DNA of 64,000 nucleotides from Actinostola sp. cb2023 (Eukaryota > Cnidaria > Anthozoa > Actiniaria > Actinostolidae): the NCBI GenBank assembly GCA_033675265.1, contig JAUJYZ010001307.1, positions 330,293 through 394,292 on the forward strand. Reading direction: 5' to 3'. The stretch's first letter is position 1; every line of letters starts with the position of its first letter. The notes beneath the pieces were generated by a model. That model did no database searches. It was not told where the DNA came from and saw nothing but the letters and a program-made list of their open reading frames with translations. Made by a program: the position numbers and the translations under genes. This document shows positions 48,501 to 58,900 of the stretch, piece by piece.

Positions 48501-51500
48501 GCACCAAATAAACTATTGTCATTTCTATGATTCGCTGAGTTTGTGAAATCGATTTTACAAAGAAAGCATGTTCTACCGAGTCATGCATAATCACCGGGAA
48601 TCACCGAAGGCTCTAACGACATGGTTTCTTCACAAACCTTGTCAGTTGGAGGAATTAAGCTACATGTAGTTACTAGTATGTCGTCTTGTTTTCAAAATAA
48701 CCACAATAATTCATAGAGATGCGGATTTATCAATCCAGTACTAGTACTGCAAAGGGTTTAGAGATCTTCAGAACTTAGAATCGAAGTGAGTTGATACACG
48801 CAGTGAAGAGAACAGTTGTGAGGATATATTTATGGTACCAAATAAACTATGTCAGTTGTCATTCATGATTCGCTGAGTTGCATGCAGTACTGAAATTGCA
48901 AGGAAAGCATATACGGTAGGTCTATATTGTTCTACCGCAAACACTGTTTTAATCGCACTACTATAAGATATCTATATTTAGTTCAAATAGGCTACATTGC
49001 ATTTAGAAGCCCGACTTCACGCTAGAAGAGCGTCTAGTTATTATTATTATGAGACTGAAAACCTTGACCTACTGTAAAACACACTTACCTGTAACATCTG
49101 TCAATACCATTTACAAACAGGAGAGTCTTGCCTTGAACTAAACTACAACACAAGAATATGAATTTCAATTATTGCAGTTTCATTCTTTCCACAAATTTGA
49201 AATTTAAAGTAATGACACGTACAAAAACTAATTCATTAATATTAATTTATTAATTTGTCCATTAATTTATTCATTAATTTGTCTATTAATTTATTCATTA
49301 ATTTGTTCATTAATTTATTCATTCAATCGACAACCAACCAAACATACTTGAGTTTCAATAAAGTGTAGATTAGAAGGAATTTGTCATCTGGTTCACACCT
49401 GAAAACACAAAAGACCAGAATAACATGTATTTTACTTTACAACGATGAGCATAAAATATATACAGGACTAATGTAATTGCATTTAATCTTTATTGTAGCT
49501 CATTAGCATAGAAGAGCCACCTTGTGGATTGCTAATAAACCGTTATTATTATTATTATTTTATTTATTAATTGCATTTGATACCACTTCCTAAATAACAA
49601 AATGAACTGGTGTACATGTATTTATATTGTAAAGCTATGGGATATTTCAATAACTACATCGTATGATTTCAGTGGATGATCATTATTTCAGCACTTACTT
49701 GATAAGATATTGTGTAAGTTTGTCTTTTTCTGGTAGTTGTGATTCATTTAACTTCAAAGTTACCTGCATAAGAAAAAGTTACATAATTGTTTCAAGTAAT
49801 GTGAAAGGGCCTCTACAAGAAATATATAACTGATCTTTGCTCTTATTTTAAAATCTCCTTTTAACCCACATTGACTCCTACACTGGCCGAAACCGGCCGT
49901 AAACATCGATACTGCTTTGAAAAATTCTAACTTTCTGAATTTTCGTAACATCGATCTCATGGCCAGTTATTAGTGACAACTAGATAACTCTTCACATTTT
50001 AACCTCAAGTAAACTGACTTACAGGTCCGATTTCTGGGCATTAGTTCAATTTGTTTGCCATAAAAATCAAAAATGCGTGTTTTTGACGCAATTTTACACC
50101 TCGAAAATGAACGACATTTGACTTGGATTTTCTTCCAAAATACATCCTTGCGAAACAAAACGCCACTTTCTCAGCAAACTTCCATCTCTCTGACTTCTTG
50201 ATATATTCGTGAATTTTTCCCTCTCTCTTCCTTAACTCGCCGAACAATAGCCATTTCCTTAGGACCACTTTCGCTAACACGTGTTTTCCTTCTGCACGCC
50301 AGAAAAGGATGCCGGGAACATCCTGGAATTTTCGACAGAAATCCTCCCGCCATTTCCGTTTTTTAAGAATATATAGAGTGTCGAGCCACTCGGTCCTACA
50401 GGCAAAATATTGCACCGGTTGCATTCTTTTCAAGTTCAAAGTCGCCAAAAATGCCTTTGTAGGCCCTGGAATCCACCACAGAAAGACCAGAGAGACGATT
50501 TCACTTTGAGTCCGCCATTTTGGAAAATCTCAACGAGCTGCCGAAATGTGTTCGTGAATTCGTATCTTCCTCCTGAGTTCTTCCAGGAGAACGGTCTCTA
50601 CCACACCAGTCAAGCTTAATGATGCTGTCCTGGGGGCTTCTGTGGTGAATAATGGCTATAAACACTCTAAAAATGCAAAATTGGCCTCTTCGAGTAGTAA
50701 TCACTACTAGCCCCTATGAGCTCCCAAGAAGAAAGGCAGCACACGTGAAGATGCGAGCCCACAGGCATTCAGAACTGTCAAGATTTCCATGGAAACCCCT
50801 TATATGGAATCGAAATTTCCTACGACGTGATTAGGTCCAGAAAATCGCTAAAAAACTCAAAATAGCTCAGGAGCGAATGGGTTAATTCTGTTGACACCAA
50901 AGGAGAATTCAGATTTTCATCCCAAGTTACTTTTAAAAATTGTTCCTGCAAGAAGCCCTTCATCTGATATAAAGTTTGTGTTGCAAAATTTGTATGAATT
51001 AATCGATCAACTTGTACATACATGTAATATGAAAAGCCCCTCAGGGGAGTTGGATAATAGAGTATGTTTGTACTTACAGGGTTGTGAAGGACCATCTTTT
51101 TTAGAGACTTTACATCCTAGAGTAAAGAAGGAATGTAGCTTGTCATTGCAATAAAAAATTGAAAAGAAGACTTGTGAAAACTTACATCAGTCAAGGTAGC
51201 AGACATCAGAAATGCTTGGTATATTTTGGGTAAATGACTGAAACCAAAGTAATATTTAACATCATCATCAACATCATAATAATCACTATATCATCTGTAA
51301 GTTTGAACTTCCAAGCACAATTAACCCATAGCCAACTATCTTGGTTATCTTGAACTACATGTGCCCTTTCTCTCAACCAGATATGTATATCCTTCAATTT
51401 TAGACAATGTATTTGGACCATGCCATTTTGAAGCCCTGCTACTTGTATCTCAAATTATTTTTCTTTCCTCTTCAGTGTTCGTAGCAGGATTCTTGTGTAA

Positions 51501-54500
51501 TGTATAGTGGCACTAAAAATGCTGCATTTTGCATCATAACTGACCTTAATAACTGTTTTAAGTCATCTTCATAACCATAGGAAAACACTAAATCCGCTTC
51601 ATCGATTACCAGCATTTGAAGGCTTGTCTTTAAATCAACATTCTAAACAACAACACATAAAATAAAAAAATATTATTAGATGACTGTGTACAACTACAAC
51701 TACTGTGGTTACTCACTTTTGCCTGGATATGCGCTAGAATGCCACTAGGTGTACCAACTACAACATCAGGTAAATTCATCAGGAGAGGCCTGTGGATGAA
51801 TAACAATTTTATTATATAAAATTATTGTGTATTAAAACTCTATTTATATCATCATCACCATCATCATCACCATCCTTCTCCCAACAATGACACCTGACAA
51901 AGATGATCTTTGTGACCATGGCTACCAACAGCATTAGTAACCATGGCTACCAACAGCATTAGCAACCATGGCTACCAACAGCATTGGCAACCATGGCTAC
52001 CAACAGCATTGGCAACCATGGCTACCAACAGCATTGGCAACCATGGCTACCAACAGCATTGGCAACCATGGCTACCAACAGCATTGGCAACCATGGCTAC
52101 CAACAACATTGGCAACCATGGCTACCAACAGCATTGGTAACCATAGCTACCAACAGCATTGGCAACCATGGCTACCAACAGCATTGGCAACCATGGCTAC
52201 CAACAGCATTGGTAACCATGGCTACCAACAGTATTTGTAACCATGGCTACCAACAGCTGTGGTTACACTTACTTTGTATTTGCCAAGTTTCCTTGAGCAA
52301 CATCTGCAACTCTTATTTCACGAGAACAGTAACATGATAACTCCTGACAAGTGAGACAACAAAATAATGATAGTCATTGAAGTAGCAGTGAACACATTGA
52401 ATAACAGGCTCTAGCTAACATGTACAATGTAGGCAGCCTGGCTAGCAGAAATAATAATTACTCGTGCCCAGGCCGTAGGCCACACGAGTTATAAAACCCA
52501 ACGCGTATTTTTTTTTTTTTTCAATGTCAGAAAATCGCAAAGTTGTGCAATATCCGGTCACATGCTATCGAGACCTAAATATAAATAGGGGACAGGATTG
52601 AGGATCAGCGAAGGGGGAGGGCAAGGGGAGAAGGTTTGCAACGCCTAGCCCAGGTACCGGGGCCTAGTATCTATTATACATGTATTGGAACCATTTATAT
52701 ACAAAAATGTATCTTTCTGCCAATCGATGTGGGACTTTGTCAAATCCACAACACTACGCACATGATATTGTCAAAGCTGCTGTGTAGGCTGGTCTGCAAT
52801 ATCCGGTATCCAGCATCCCTTGCGGTAGCACATGATATTAACATGCTATCGAGTCGGCCTATCGAGTCATCAAGACGCCATTTTGGATTTTAGACATGGG
52901 GAGGACGACTTCAACGATTCATCGCGGGTTTTACGAGCAAAATATTGCACTTTTTACTCGTCGGAGTGTTAAGTTAAATGGTAAAGACGAGAAGATCTTG
53001 AAATTTGAGATCGCCAACCCTTCCATTCGTGAGGGAGCTGTCCTAGCAGCAAATAACGAAGAGACCAGCAAATATATGGTCGCCAACCCTTCCATTCGTG
53101 AGGGAGCTGTCCTAGCAGCAAATAACGAAGAGACCAGCAAATATATGGTCGCCAACCCTTCCATTCGTGAGGGAGCTGTCCTAGCAGCAAATAACGAAGA
53201 GACCACAAGTACGGTCGAATTGCAAAGGTATAATCAAACAAACAAGTATCAAATGAACCAATGTTATCAAAATCCAAAGTTTTACTATGAAACAAATAGT
53301 AAACAAATGAACCATTGTTATCAAAAATATCTGTCGTGCAGGTAATAGCTAGAATATACAAACACCAGCCACGGCCTTCGAAATCCACACTGCTCCCACA
53401 GGGATTCCAATTCAACTACATAACTTGGGTGATCCAAAACATTCCCACAAGGGCACGAGTGAACCCTGACGACAGGGTCTAGTTAATAATTTAATAAAAA
53501 TAGCAAGGCACATTTTTATAATTTGGAATAGTGTTGACTACATGAAAAACTCATTGCATGGATGTGCTGTGACAATGCCGTTTTGTGACTGATGTTTCCT
53601 ATTTTTTGAACTACATGTAGTCTGTGCTGTGTTCACAGTCATACAAAATCTGCTCTAGTTGTGTTACTACAGTACATACAGCTAATTCAGAAAATGTTGT
53701 CGGCGATCGACTTCAAGCCTACACGGCTAGATCGAAAGTGAGTATGGGTATATATGATAATTCACTTGCATGCTTTTCGTATTTGGTGACAATGGCAGAT
53801 GAATCTGTAAATGTATGCCTACACGTTTTAAAACAAGGAAACAGAAGCAGATATGATTCATATTCCATGAGAGATGTTCGCTTTTGATTGTGTATTTATA
53901 GACATTGATTTTTACCCATACTCCTTTTCGGTCTAGTCGCGTAGGCTTGAAGTCGATCGACGACAACGTTTTCTGAATTAGCTGTATATACATTTGTATC
54001 AGTGGCCTATTATTAAACATGTACCATACATGTTCTGTATAGCGCTTTACCTTCAGGTTCCTTGAAGCTTGCTGGGCCAGTTCCTTTGATGGAACCAGTA
54101 CTAATGCTCTTATTTCTGATTCTGGGTTACTCTATAACACAATAAAATACAGGGTACCTTCCTTGTGCATTACAAATCAATCAAATAATAATATGACATT
54201 AAAGCAAATACCTGTTTATCTTGAAGGATTCTCTGTATTATTGGTACAGCATATCTACACATAAAAAAGAAAGTCTTATTGTCTTTTTCATCACTTGTAT
54301 AAAGTGTGATGGGATACCTGTGGTGTCAACCACTTTTGTTATGATCAATACAAGCATCAAGAGTTCCAGACTTTCGATACGCGCGCAATGCATTATGAGA
54401 TTATTACAAAGGAAAAGTGAGCACGAATTCTAGACACAGGGAGCCCAAGCTATGTTTTTGCTTACTTGGTGCTCACCTTTCCTTTGTAATAATCTCACAA

Positions 54501-55236
54501 TGCATTGTGCGCGTACCGGAAGTCTGGAACTCTTCATGCTTGTATAGGAATCACATAGACCAGAAGGACTCCTGTTAGGGGTAGGGTTAAGGGCCGGACA
54601 AACGGTGCAACATTGCGTGCAACATTGCACGCAACACGTATTGTTGCAGCGTGTGTCCACTTCTGCAACATGTTGCACGGAATGTTGCAGAAGTAGAATC
54701 GAGTCCTACTACTGCAACATTGCGAGCAACAAATTACATCGTATTAGCGCACGCAAGTAATCTACTTACGCGGCGGTTTTGCCAGAGCCAGTCTTAGCTC
54801 GAGCCAAGATATCTTTGCCCTCAAGTGCAAGCGTGATGGCCTTCTCCTGATCAAAAAACAAATTTAAAAAACAGTTAGGTTGATCAATCAAAACAAAAAA
54901 CACAGCAATTATCCTTAACTAAACTATAACACAATACTCTCTGATAAATACTAAAAACTAAATATTTATATTAAAGAAACTCTGGAAACGTTGGTATAAC
55001 AATAGAAACATTGCAAAAACTGAATCGAAATGTGAAGAACAACTGACCTGAATCGGCGTCGGTTTGGACCAGTTTAGCTTGGAAATTGCCTGAAACATCA
55101 ATATAATTTGATTCAGAACTTATTCCTAACACAGGAGCTTTAATGTGGAATAAATCAAAAGCAATCGTACCCTCGTAATACGGTCATCTAGACCCATATC
55201 GTTAAACGTCGAGATTTGCTCGTCTTCGTCCGCCAT
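45575..55236 (-). CDS. DDX56: DEAD-box RNA helicase DDX56 (Dbp9/NOH61 family), 24 exons found
   Basis: Exons: 55236-55171, 55089-55048, 54846-54770, 54254-54212, 54131-54051, 52343-52273, 51789-51717, 51642-51545, 51237-51186, 51116-51078, 49763-49699, 49398-49348, 49142-49089, 47774-47703, 47495-47407, 47267-47246, 47022-46973, 46879-46813, 46539-46439, 46347-46274, 46186-46156, 46072-46014, 45846-45741, 45663-45575. They give 524 codons in phase. Motifs: Q-motif region ([14 protein letters not shown]), motif [15 protein letters not shown], motif II VIDEAD, motif III SAT, motif VI HRVGRTAR, then the DDX56-type tail ([19 protein letters not shown], basic KRKQRPF). Known role: nucleolar ATP-dependent helicase of large-subunit ribosome assembly. 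The last donor AAGGTAAGG suggests one more short exon; read-through would stop at 45500. Intron 15 is U12-type and intron 19 is GC-AG. Confidence 0.95.
46348..46438 (-). other. DDX56: GC-AG intron (DDX56 intron 19)
   Basis: The exon ends GAAATAG and the intron begins GCAAGT. Joining at this GC donor gives ..[17 protein letters not shown].. in phase with the conserved protein; no GT donor nearby does so. Confidence 0.85.
47067..47215. mobile_element. Palindromic MITE with GGCTCCGGTTACACGAAAGG ends, DDX56 intron 16
   Basis: The 149-bp element is an almost complete palindrome (GTGAATAGCGCTATC and inverse; GGATAAGTCTTATCC arms). Confidence 0.85.
47268..47406 (-). other. DDX56: U12-type GT-AG intron (DDX56 intron 15)
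   Basis: The donor reads C/GTATCCTAAC. A perfect U12 branch consensus TTCCTTAAC stands 17 bases before the terminal AG (..AACTTCAG). Phase is kept across the join (..[15 protein letters not shown]..). It also contains an inverted pair of the TTGGGCTTCCTGTGGT word (47348-47385). Confidence 0.85.
47866..49038 (+). mobile_element. Non-autonomous Helitron2/Helentron-like element, 1173 bp, DDX56 intron 13
   Basis: The 5' end AGTCGGGCTTCC..GGAAACCCGACT forms a terminal hairpin. Near the 3' end GAAGCCCGACT repeats the 5' tip inverted (asymmetric terminal inverted repeat), followed by a hairpin ACGCTAGAAGAGCGT and the end CTAGT. The flanks are ..ATTATT and TATTATT.., with no target duplication, as expected for insertion between two Ts. 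No Rep/helicase frame. A shorter relative is at 56777-57221. Confidence 0.85.
49764..51077. other. DDX56 intron 10: unidentified insertion of about 1 kb
   Basis: Contains overlapping ORFs on both strands (for example 50041-50448 minus, 135 aa, rich in K/R/F) and an AAAATGGCGGACTCAAAG-like word on the minus strand at about 50505-50525. No protein family is recognised and no clear ends are seen. Probably a decayed dispersed repeat. Confidence 0.35.
51915..52258. repeat. 25-bp minisatellite, DDX56 intron 6
   Basis: Thirteen to fourteen near-perfect copies of AACCATGGCTACCAACAGCATTGGC, ending about 15 bases from the exon 6 donor. Unit length 25 makes all three plus frames open with rotating ATG starts; those ORFs are artefacts. 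Confidence 0.95.
52460..53483 (+). mobile_element. Non-autonomous Helitron2/Helentron-like element with an internal ORF, DDX56 intron 5
   Basis: The 5' tip ACTCGTGCCC..CACGAGT forms a hairpin; near the 3' end the inverse tip GGGCACGAGT occurs, followed by a hairpin ACCCTGACGACAGGGT and CTAGT. The flanks ..AATAATT and TAATAATT fit T|T insertion without duplication. The end sequences differ from the 47866 family but the architecture is the same. 1024 bp. Confidence 0.85.
52896..53345 (+). CDS. Hypothetical ORF inside the Helentron-like element, with 23-residue repeats
   Basis: 149 codons from [15 protein letters not shown]. The DNA from 53011 contains a 69-bp unit almost three times without a visible mismatch, giving three copies of [22 protein letters not shown]. 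The unit is a multiple of three and contains no stop, so the frame could be maintained, but the last unit diverges into a low-complexity Asn/Gln/Tyr tail. No family recognised. It could be a captured host gene piece or chance; codon evidence is too short to decide. Confidence 0.3.
   Translation: MGRTTSTIHRGFYEQNIALFTRRSVKLNGKDEKILKFEIANPSIREGAVLAANNEETSKYMVANPSIREGAVLAANNEETSKYMVANPSIREGAVLAANNEETTSTVELQRYNQTNKYQMNQCYQNPKFYYETNSKQMNHCYQKYLSCR
53673..53990. mobile_element. Foldback element, DDX56 intron 5
   Basis: TACATACAGCTAATTCAGAA..GTTGTCG.CGATCGACTTCAAGCCTA is repeated inverted at 53905-53990 around a ~150-bp centre. No coding content. Confidence 0.8.
54330..54760. repeat. Inverted repeat plus GCAACATTG repeat, DDX56 intron 3
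   Basis: 54340-54425 and 54465-54545 are inverted copies (TACAAGCATCAAGAGTTCCA.., GCGCAATGCATTRTGAGATT..), with GGGATACCTGTGGTG on the left and ACACAGGGAGCCCAAGC in the centre. 54590-54760 shares GCAACATGTTGC and AGTAGAATCGAGTCCT with 43930-44060 in GATD3 intron 7, so one family inserted in both genes. Confidence 0.7.
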
Positions 55237-55967
55237 CTTGGAATACCATGTGAGAACTCGAGCATGCGCTGTGAATACTATTTCCTGTAAAGGACAGTTT
55301 TATCGCAGGCGCATAAACAAATTGCACCTGTTTTTTGGTGGACGCTGATTGGACAATAAAGAGCCAATAATCAAATAAATTTTAACACTGATTTATAGTC
55401 GCAAAATAAACTCAAAACTCCAATGAAAACACTATAAGTGAGCTATAAATAAATATTATTTTTCCCTTGTTAGTGTATACATTACTAGTTTATGAAAACT
55501 ATGGTCTTTCTAGTTTCCGAAAATTTGATGAGTTTTTATGATGATTGATGAACCGTTGTCAGTTTTTCTGATAAACTTATACTTTAGTTATTGTTCAGAA
55601 CTGGCCATTTGAAAACTCAGCAGGGTTCCTTGCAGCGACCAATCGCTGCTGTCATCTCCCAAAGCGTGTAATTCATACGTATTTGTATTCGGCGTTACTT
55701 AGTAGCGCCCCAAACTTACCAACATGGCTGACTGTTTCAATCAAGAATTGTACAGCTAGGAATCATTTAAACATCATCAAACAACATCAATTAAGGTCAC
55801 GAACGGGCACAGAGAGTATTTAATTCCCAAAATACTCAAATTACACAAACATTTTGAAAATGCTTCATGTGTAATTTAGCTTGGCAGCATTTTAAAGTCG
55901 ACGGAAATGGTACGTGATGTATCGCTAGTTTTATAGAAGGATCAACACTCAAGCCGCTACTGTTACA
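55237..55967. promoter_or_regulatory. Head-to-head region of DDX56 and the TRP channel gene
   Basis: 731 bases between the divergent start codons. No core promoter motif is certain. It probably contains both 5' untranslated regions and promoters; shared control is inference. Confidence 0.4.
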
Positions 55968-58900
55968 ATGATTGCCAACGGTACTCTGAAGAAGAATCGA
56001 ATACTACCAGTAAATCTATCACCACAAGAGAATAGACCACCAGTACTCGACGAGAATGAACATAATCTAATCGCAGATAGTTTACCTCTAAAATCGAGAC
56101 GCAGCCACAGTCGCAAGTCGCGAGGAGTATCTGTAGTGTCAGTTGAATCGTTAGGTCGAGCGAAGATTGGTTTTACGAGATGGAGAAACGCCGTCGAAGG
56201 TGATAAACAACATGAGAAAGCAAATCAGTTTGTTGGAATACAGAGATATCGAGGTCGTATGAAGCTTGGGATTCCGAATAATAAACTCAACCACCATCGA
56301 ATGAACGCAGCACAGCTGAGCGACTTGGATGATCTCGTGGACGATTCTATCGATGGAAGTCGTAAAGAAAGGAAAACTAGGGGAACCAAGGATAACCAGG
56401 AGCCAGGAGGCTACATCAACTCGTCTAGTAGAGCCCTGTTATACTACTTTGCAAAGTTAGCAGCAAACTCAAACGAGCAAGAAATCATCGATTTAGAGTT
56501 TGTAAATACGTTGATTACAACCGGAGCAGATATTAATATAAGTGATCGACATGGACAGACGGTGATGCACGAAGCAGCAAGGCAGTGGGAAGTGGAAGTA
56601 GCGCAATTTCTAATGGATAAAGGTATAGAGTAAATTGGCTAAATTTATTCAGTCCTGTCTATGTTTACATTGTTAACTCTATTAATTGATTTAGTTTATT
56701 CAGTTTCTTGCTAGGTGAATATATTATGCGTAAAATTATTTATTTTATACAGCTTCAGTATGTATTTTATGATACAACTAGACGCTCTTCTAGCGTGAAG
56801 TCGGGCTTCTAAATGAAATGTAACCTATTTGAACTAAATATAGATATCTTATAGTGCGATTGAAACAGTTTTTGGTTGCTCGTCGTTGCGTGACTCGAGC
56901 TCGATAGAACATGCTTTCCTTGCAATTTCAGTACTGCGAACTTTACAGTATATCAGTAAAAACGTTAATAGCCTGGCTTCACGCTACTAGAGCGTCCTGT
57001 TTCAATCTAAATTTAGACTTAGACGACAAAAGACTTATATGTTGGCCCCTTGACCTCCTGTGCTTTCCCTGATTGGTTTGTGCTTTCTAATCTTTCTTGG
57101 CCAGACTTCATGCATGTCTCCTTCGGCCGGCACAGGGCGCATGCGCTGGATTTGAGGTCGACGACGACGACAAAGAACGCTTCTCATTTTTAGAGTCGGA
57201 GCTTCCACAGGAAGCCCGACTAAAAATTAATATTTAAAGCTGAGTGCACACTCTACTCTAGACTTGCCACAAGTCGACCACACTTTTTATTCTGATAGCG
57301 AGCGACGAAGTCGAAAAGAGGGAGAAAAGGCTAACTCTACTCGAACGGCCATAGGTAATATCCTATTCCGCCAGTCTCAGGTCATGGTCCCTTGAGCACG
57401 TAAGGGGATTAACCGAGAAGTAGGTGCGGTCTCTCGTATATTAAATCATAGACGTCACAATTCGTGTGCGGTGCGTAGCCTTTCATTCGTCACGTGATAT
57501 AGAGGTTATTTGACCTAGCATGCGTACGCATGCGCACATGCTCTGAATGCTCGACGATCTGTGCGAACGCTGCAAAAATAACGCAACATGACATAAAACT
57601 GACATAGCACCGTAACGTAACGCAATGTAATGCAACGTAGCGTAGCGTAGCGCGTAAAGCCATGAAACGTGGCGGTGCGTATCTCATGCAAGCGCAAGTC
57701 AAACCAAACAAAAACGTGTGTTCTACAACGTAATATGGCTAAACGTCACATAACAATCTATCTTTAAACAGGAGCAAACATAAACCAAGCTGACAAGTAT
57801 GGGCGTTCCCCGTTGCACGTGGCCGCCGCGGTAGACTATCCAGAAATGGTTCAATTCCTCGTGGATAGTGGAGCAGATATCAGTGCACGTACAGGGGGGG
57901 AACTACAGACACCCATTCACTTCGCTGCTCGCAACGACGCGGCAAACTCACTGAAAATACTGATTAAATGTGGTTCTGATATTGAAGACAGGGATTATAA
58001 ACAACGAACACCACTACAGGTAAGTGGAATCACAGGTAGCCCAAGGTATTTATGAGAGGCTTGTTATTGAGCTGTATATAAGGCTTTGTATGGGACCTTA
58101 GGCTCTGGTCCATAACTCCGTAAATAATAAAGCCAATAAACTCTAACCTTCCTGTAGTGTTGTTTGTGTCGTTGTTGATCTCTGGTATTGATTTCAGGTC
58201 ATTCCGGTGATTTTTAGTAGTAGGGGGAGAGCTCAGCTAAAAATCACCGGAATGACCTGAAATCGCTACCAGAGATCAACAACGACACAAACAACACTAC
58301 AGGAAGGTTAGAGTTTATTGGCTTTATTATTTACGGAGTTATGGACCAGAGCCTAAGGTCCCATACAAAGCCTTATATACAGCTCAATAACTAGCCTGAT
58401 TTTCAGAAGAAGGAGGAAACGGATGACCCCCTGCCGTCTGAAATCAATCAGGCTACTCAATAACAAGCCTCTCAAGCCTCTCATAAATACCTTGGGCTAC
58501 CTGTGGTGGATGATCGAAGGGCGATTTAAAATATTTTTTTTTGAGTGTTGCCATAGAAACGTAAATGCATGAATGGTGAATACAATTCAAAATTTTGTTA
58601 CTCTTATTCGACTGGGTCGGGAGGGGAAAAGAGGTCGTTCGCAGTCGTTACTTTTTTCCGCCTTCGTTCTTCCCATGATTCTCTGCGAGTAAGTTAGCGT
58701 CCGCCATTTTGAAAAAAAGCGAGAAGGGAGGGTCCTATAATAATAATAATGACTTTATTTCAGTGTCAATGTATTTAGTTTATACAACTAATGTTGGGGA
58801 AGAGGTTGTTTTATGATTTTAAAAAAACCCCAAGGGATTGACTGTAAGTATTTCTGTGACTCTCATTGAAAGTGTCTGTCTGTCTCTATCTGTATGTTTA

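Noticed and set aside
50041..50448. 135-residue minus-strand ORF in DDX56 intron 10
   Set aside because: Opposite-strand ORFs overlap it, there is no recognised domain and it lies in an apparent repeat insertion; kept only as an unidentified stretch.
51915..52258. CRISPR-like array
   Set aside because: The units are contiguous 25-bp tandem repeats without unique spacers, in an animal intron.
51943..52337. ORFs encoding [25 protein letters not shown] repeats
   Set aside because: Translation of the 25-bp minisatellite inside a DDX56 intron.
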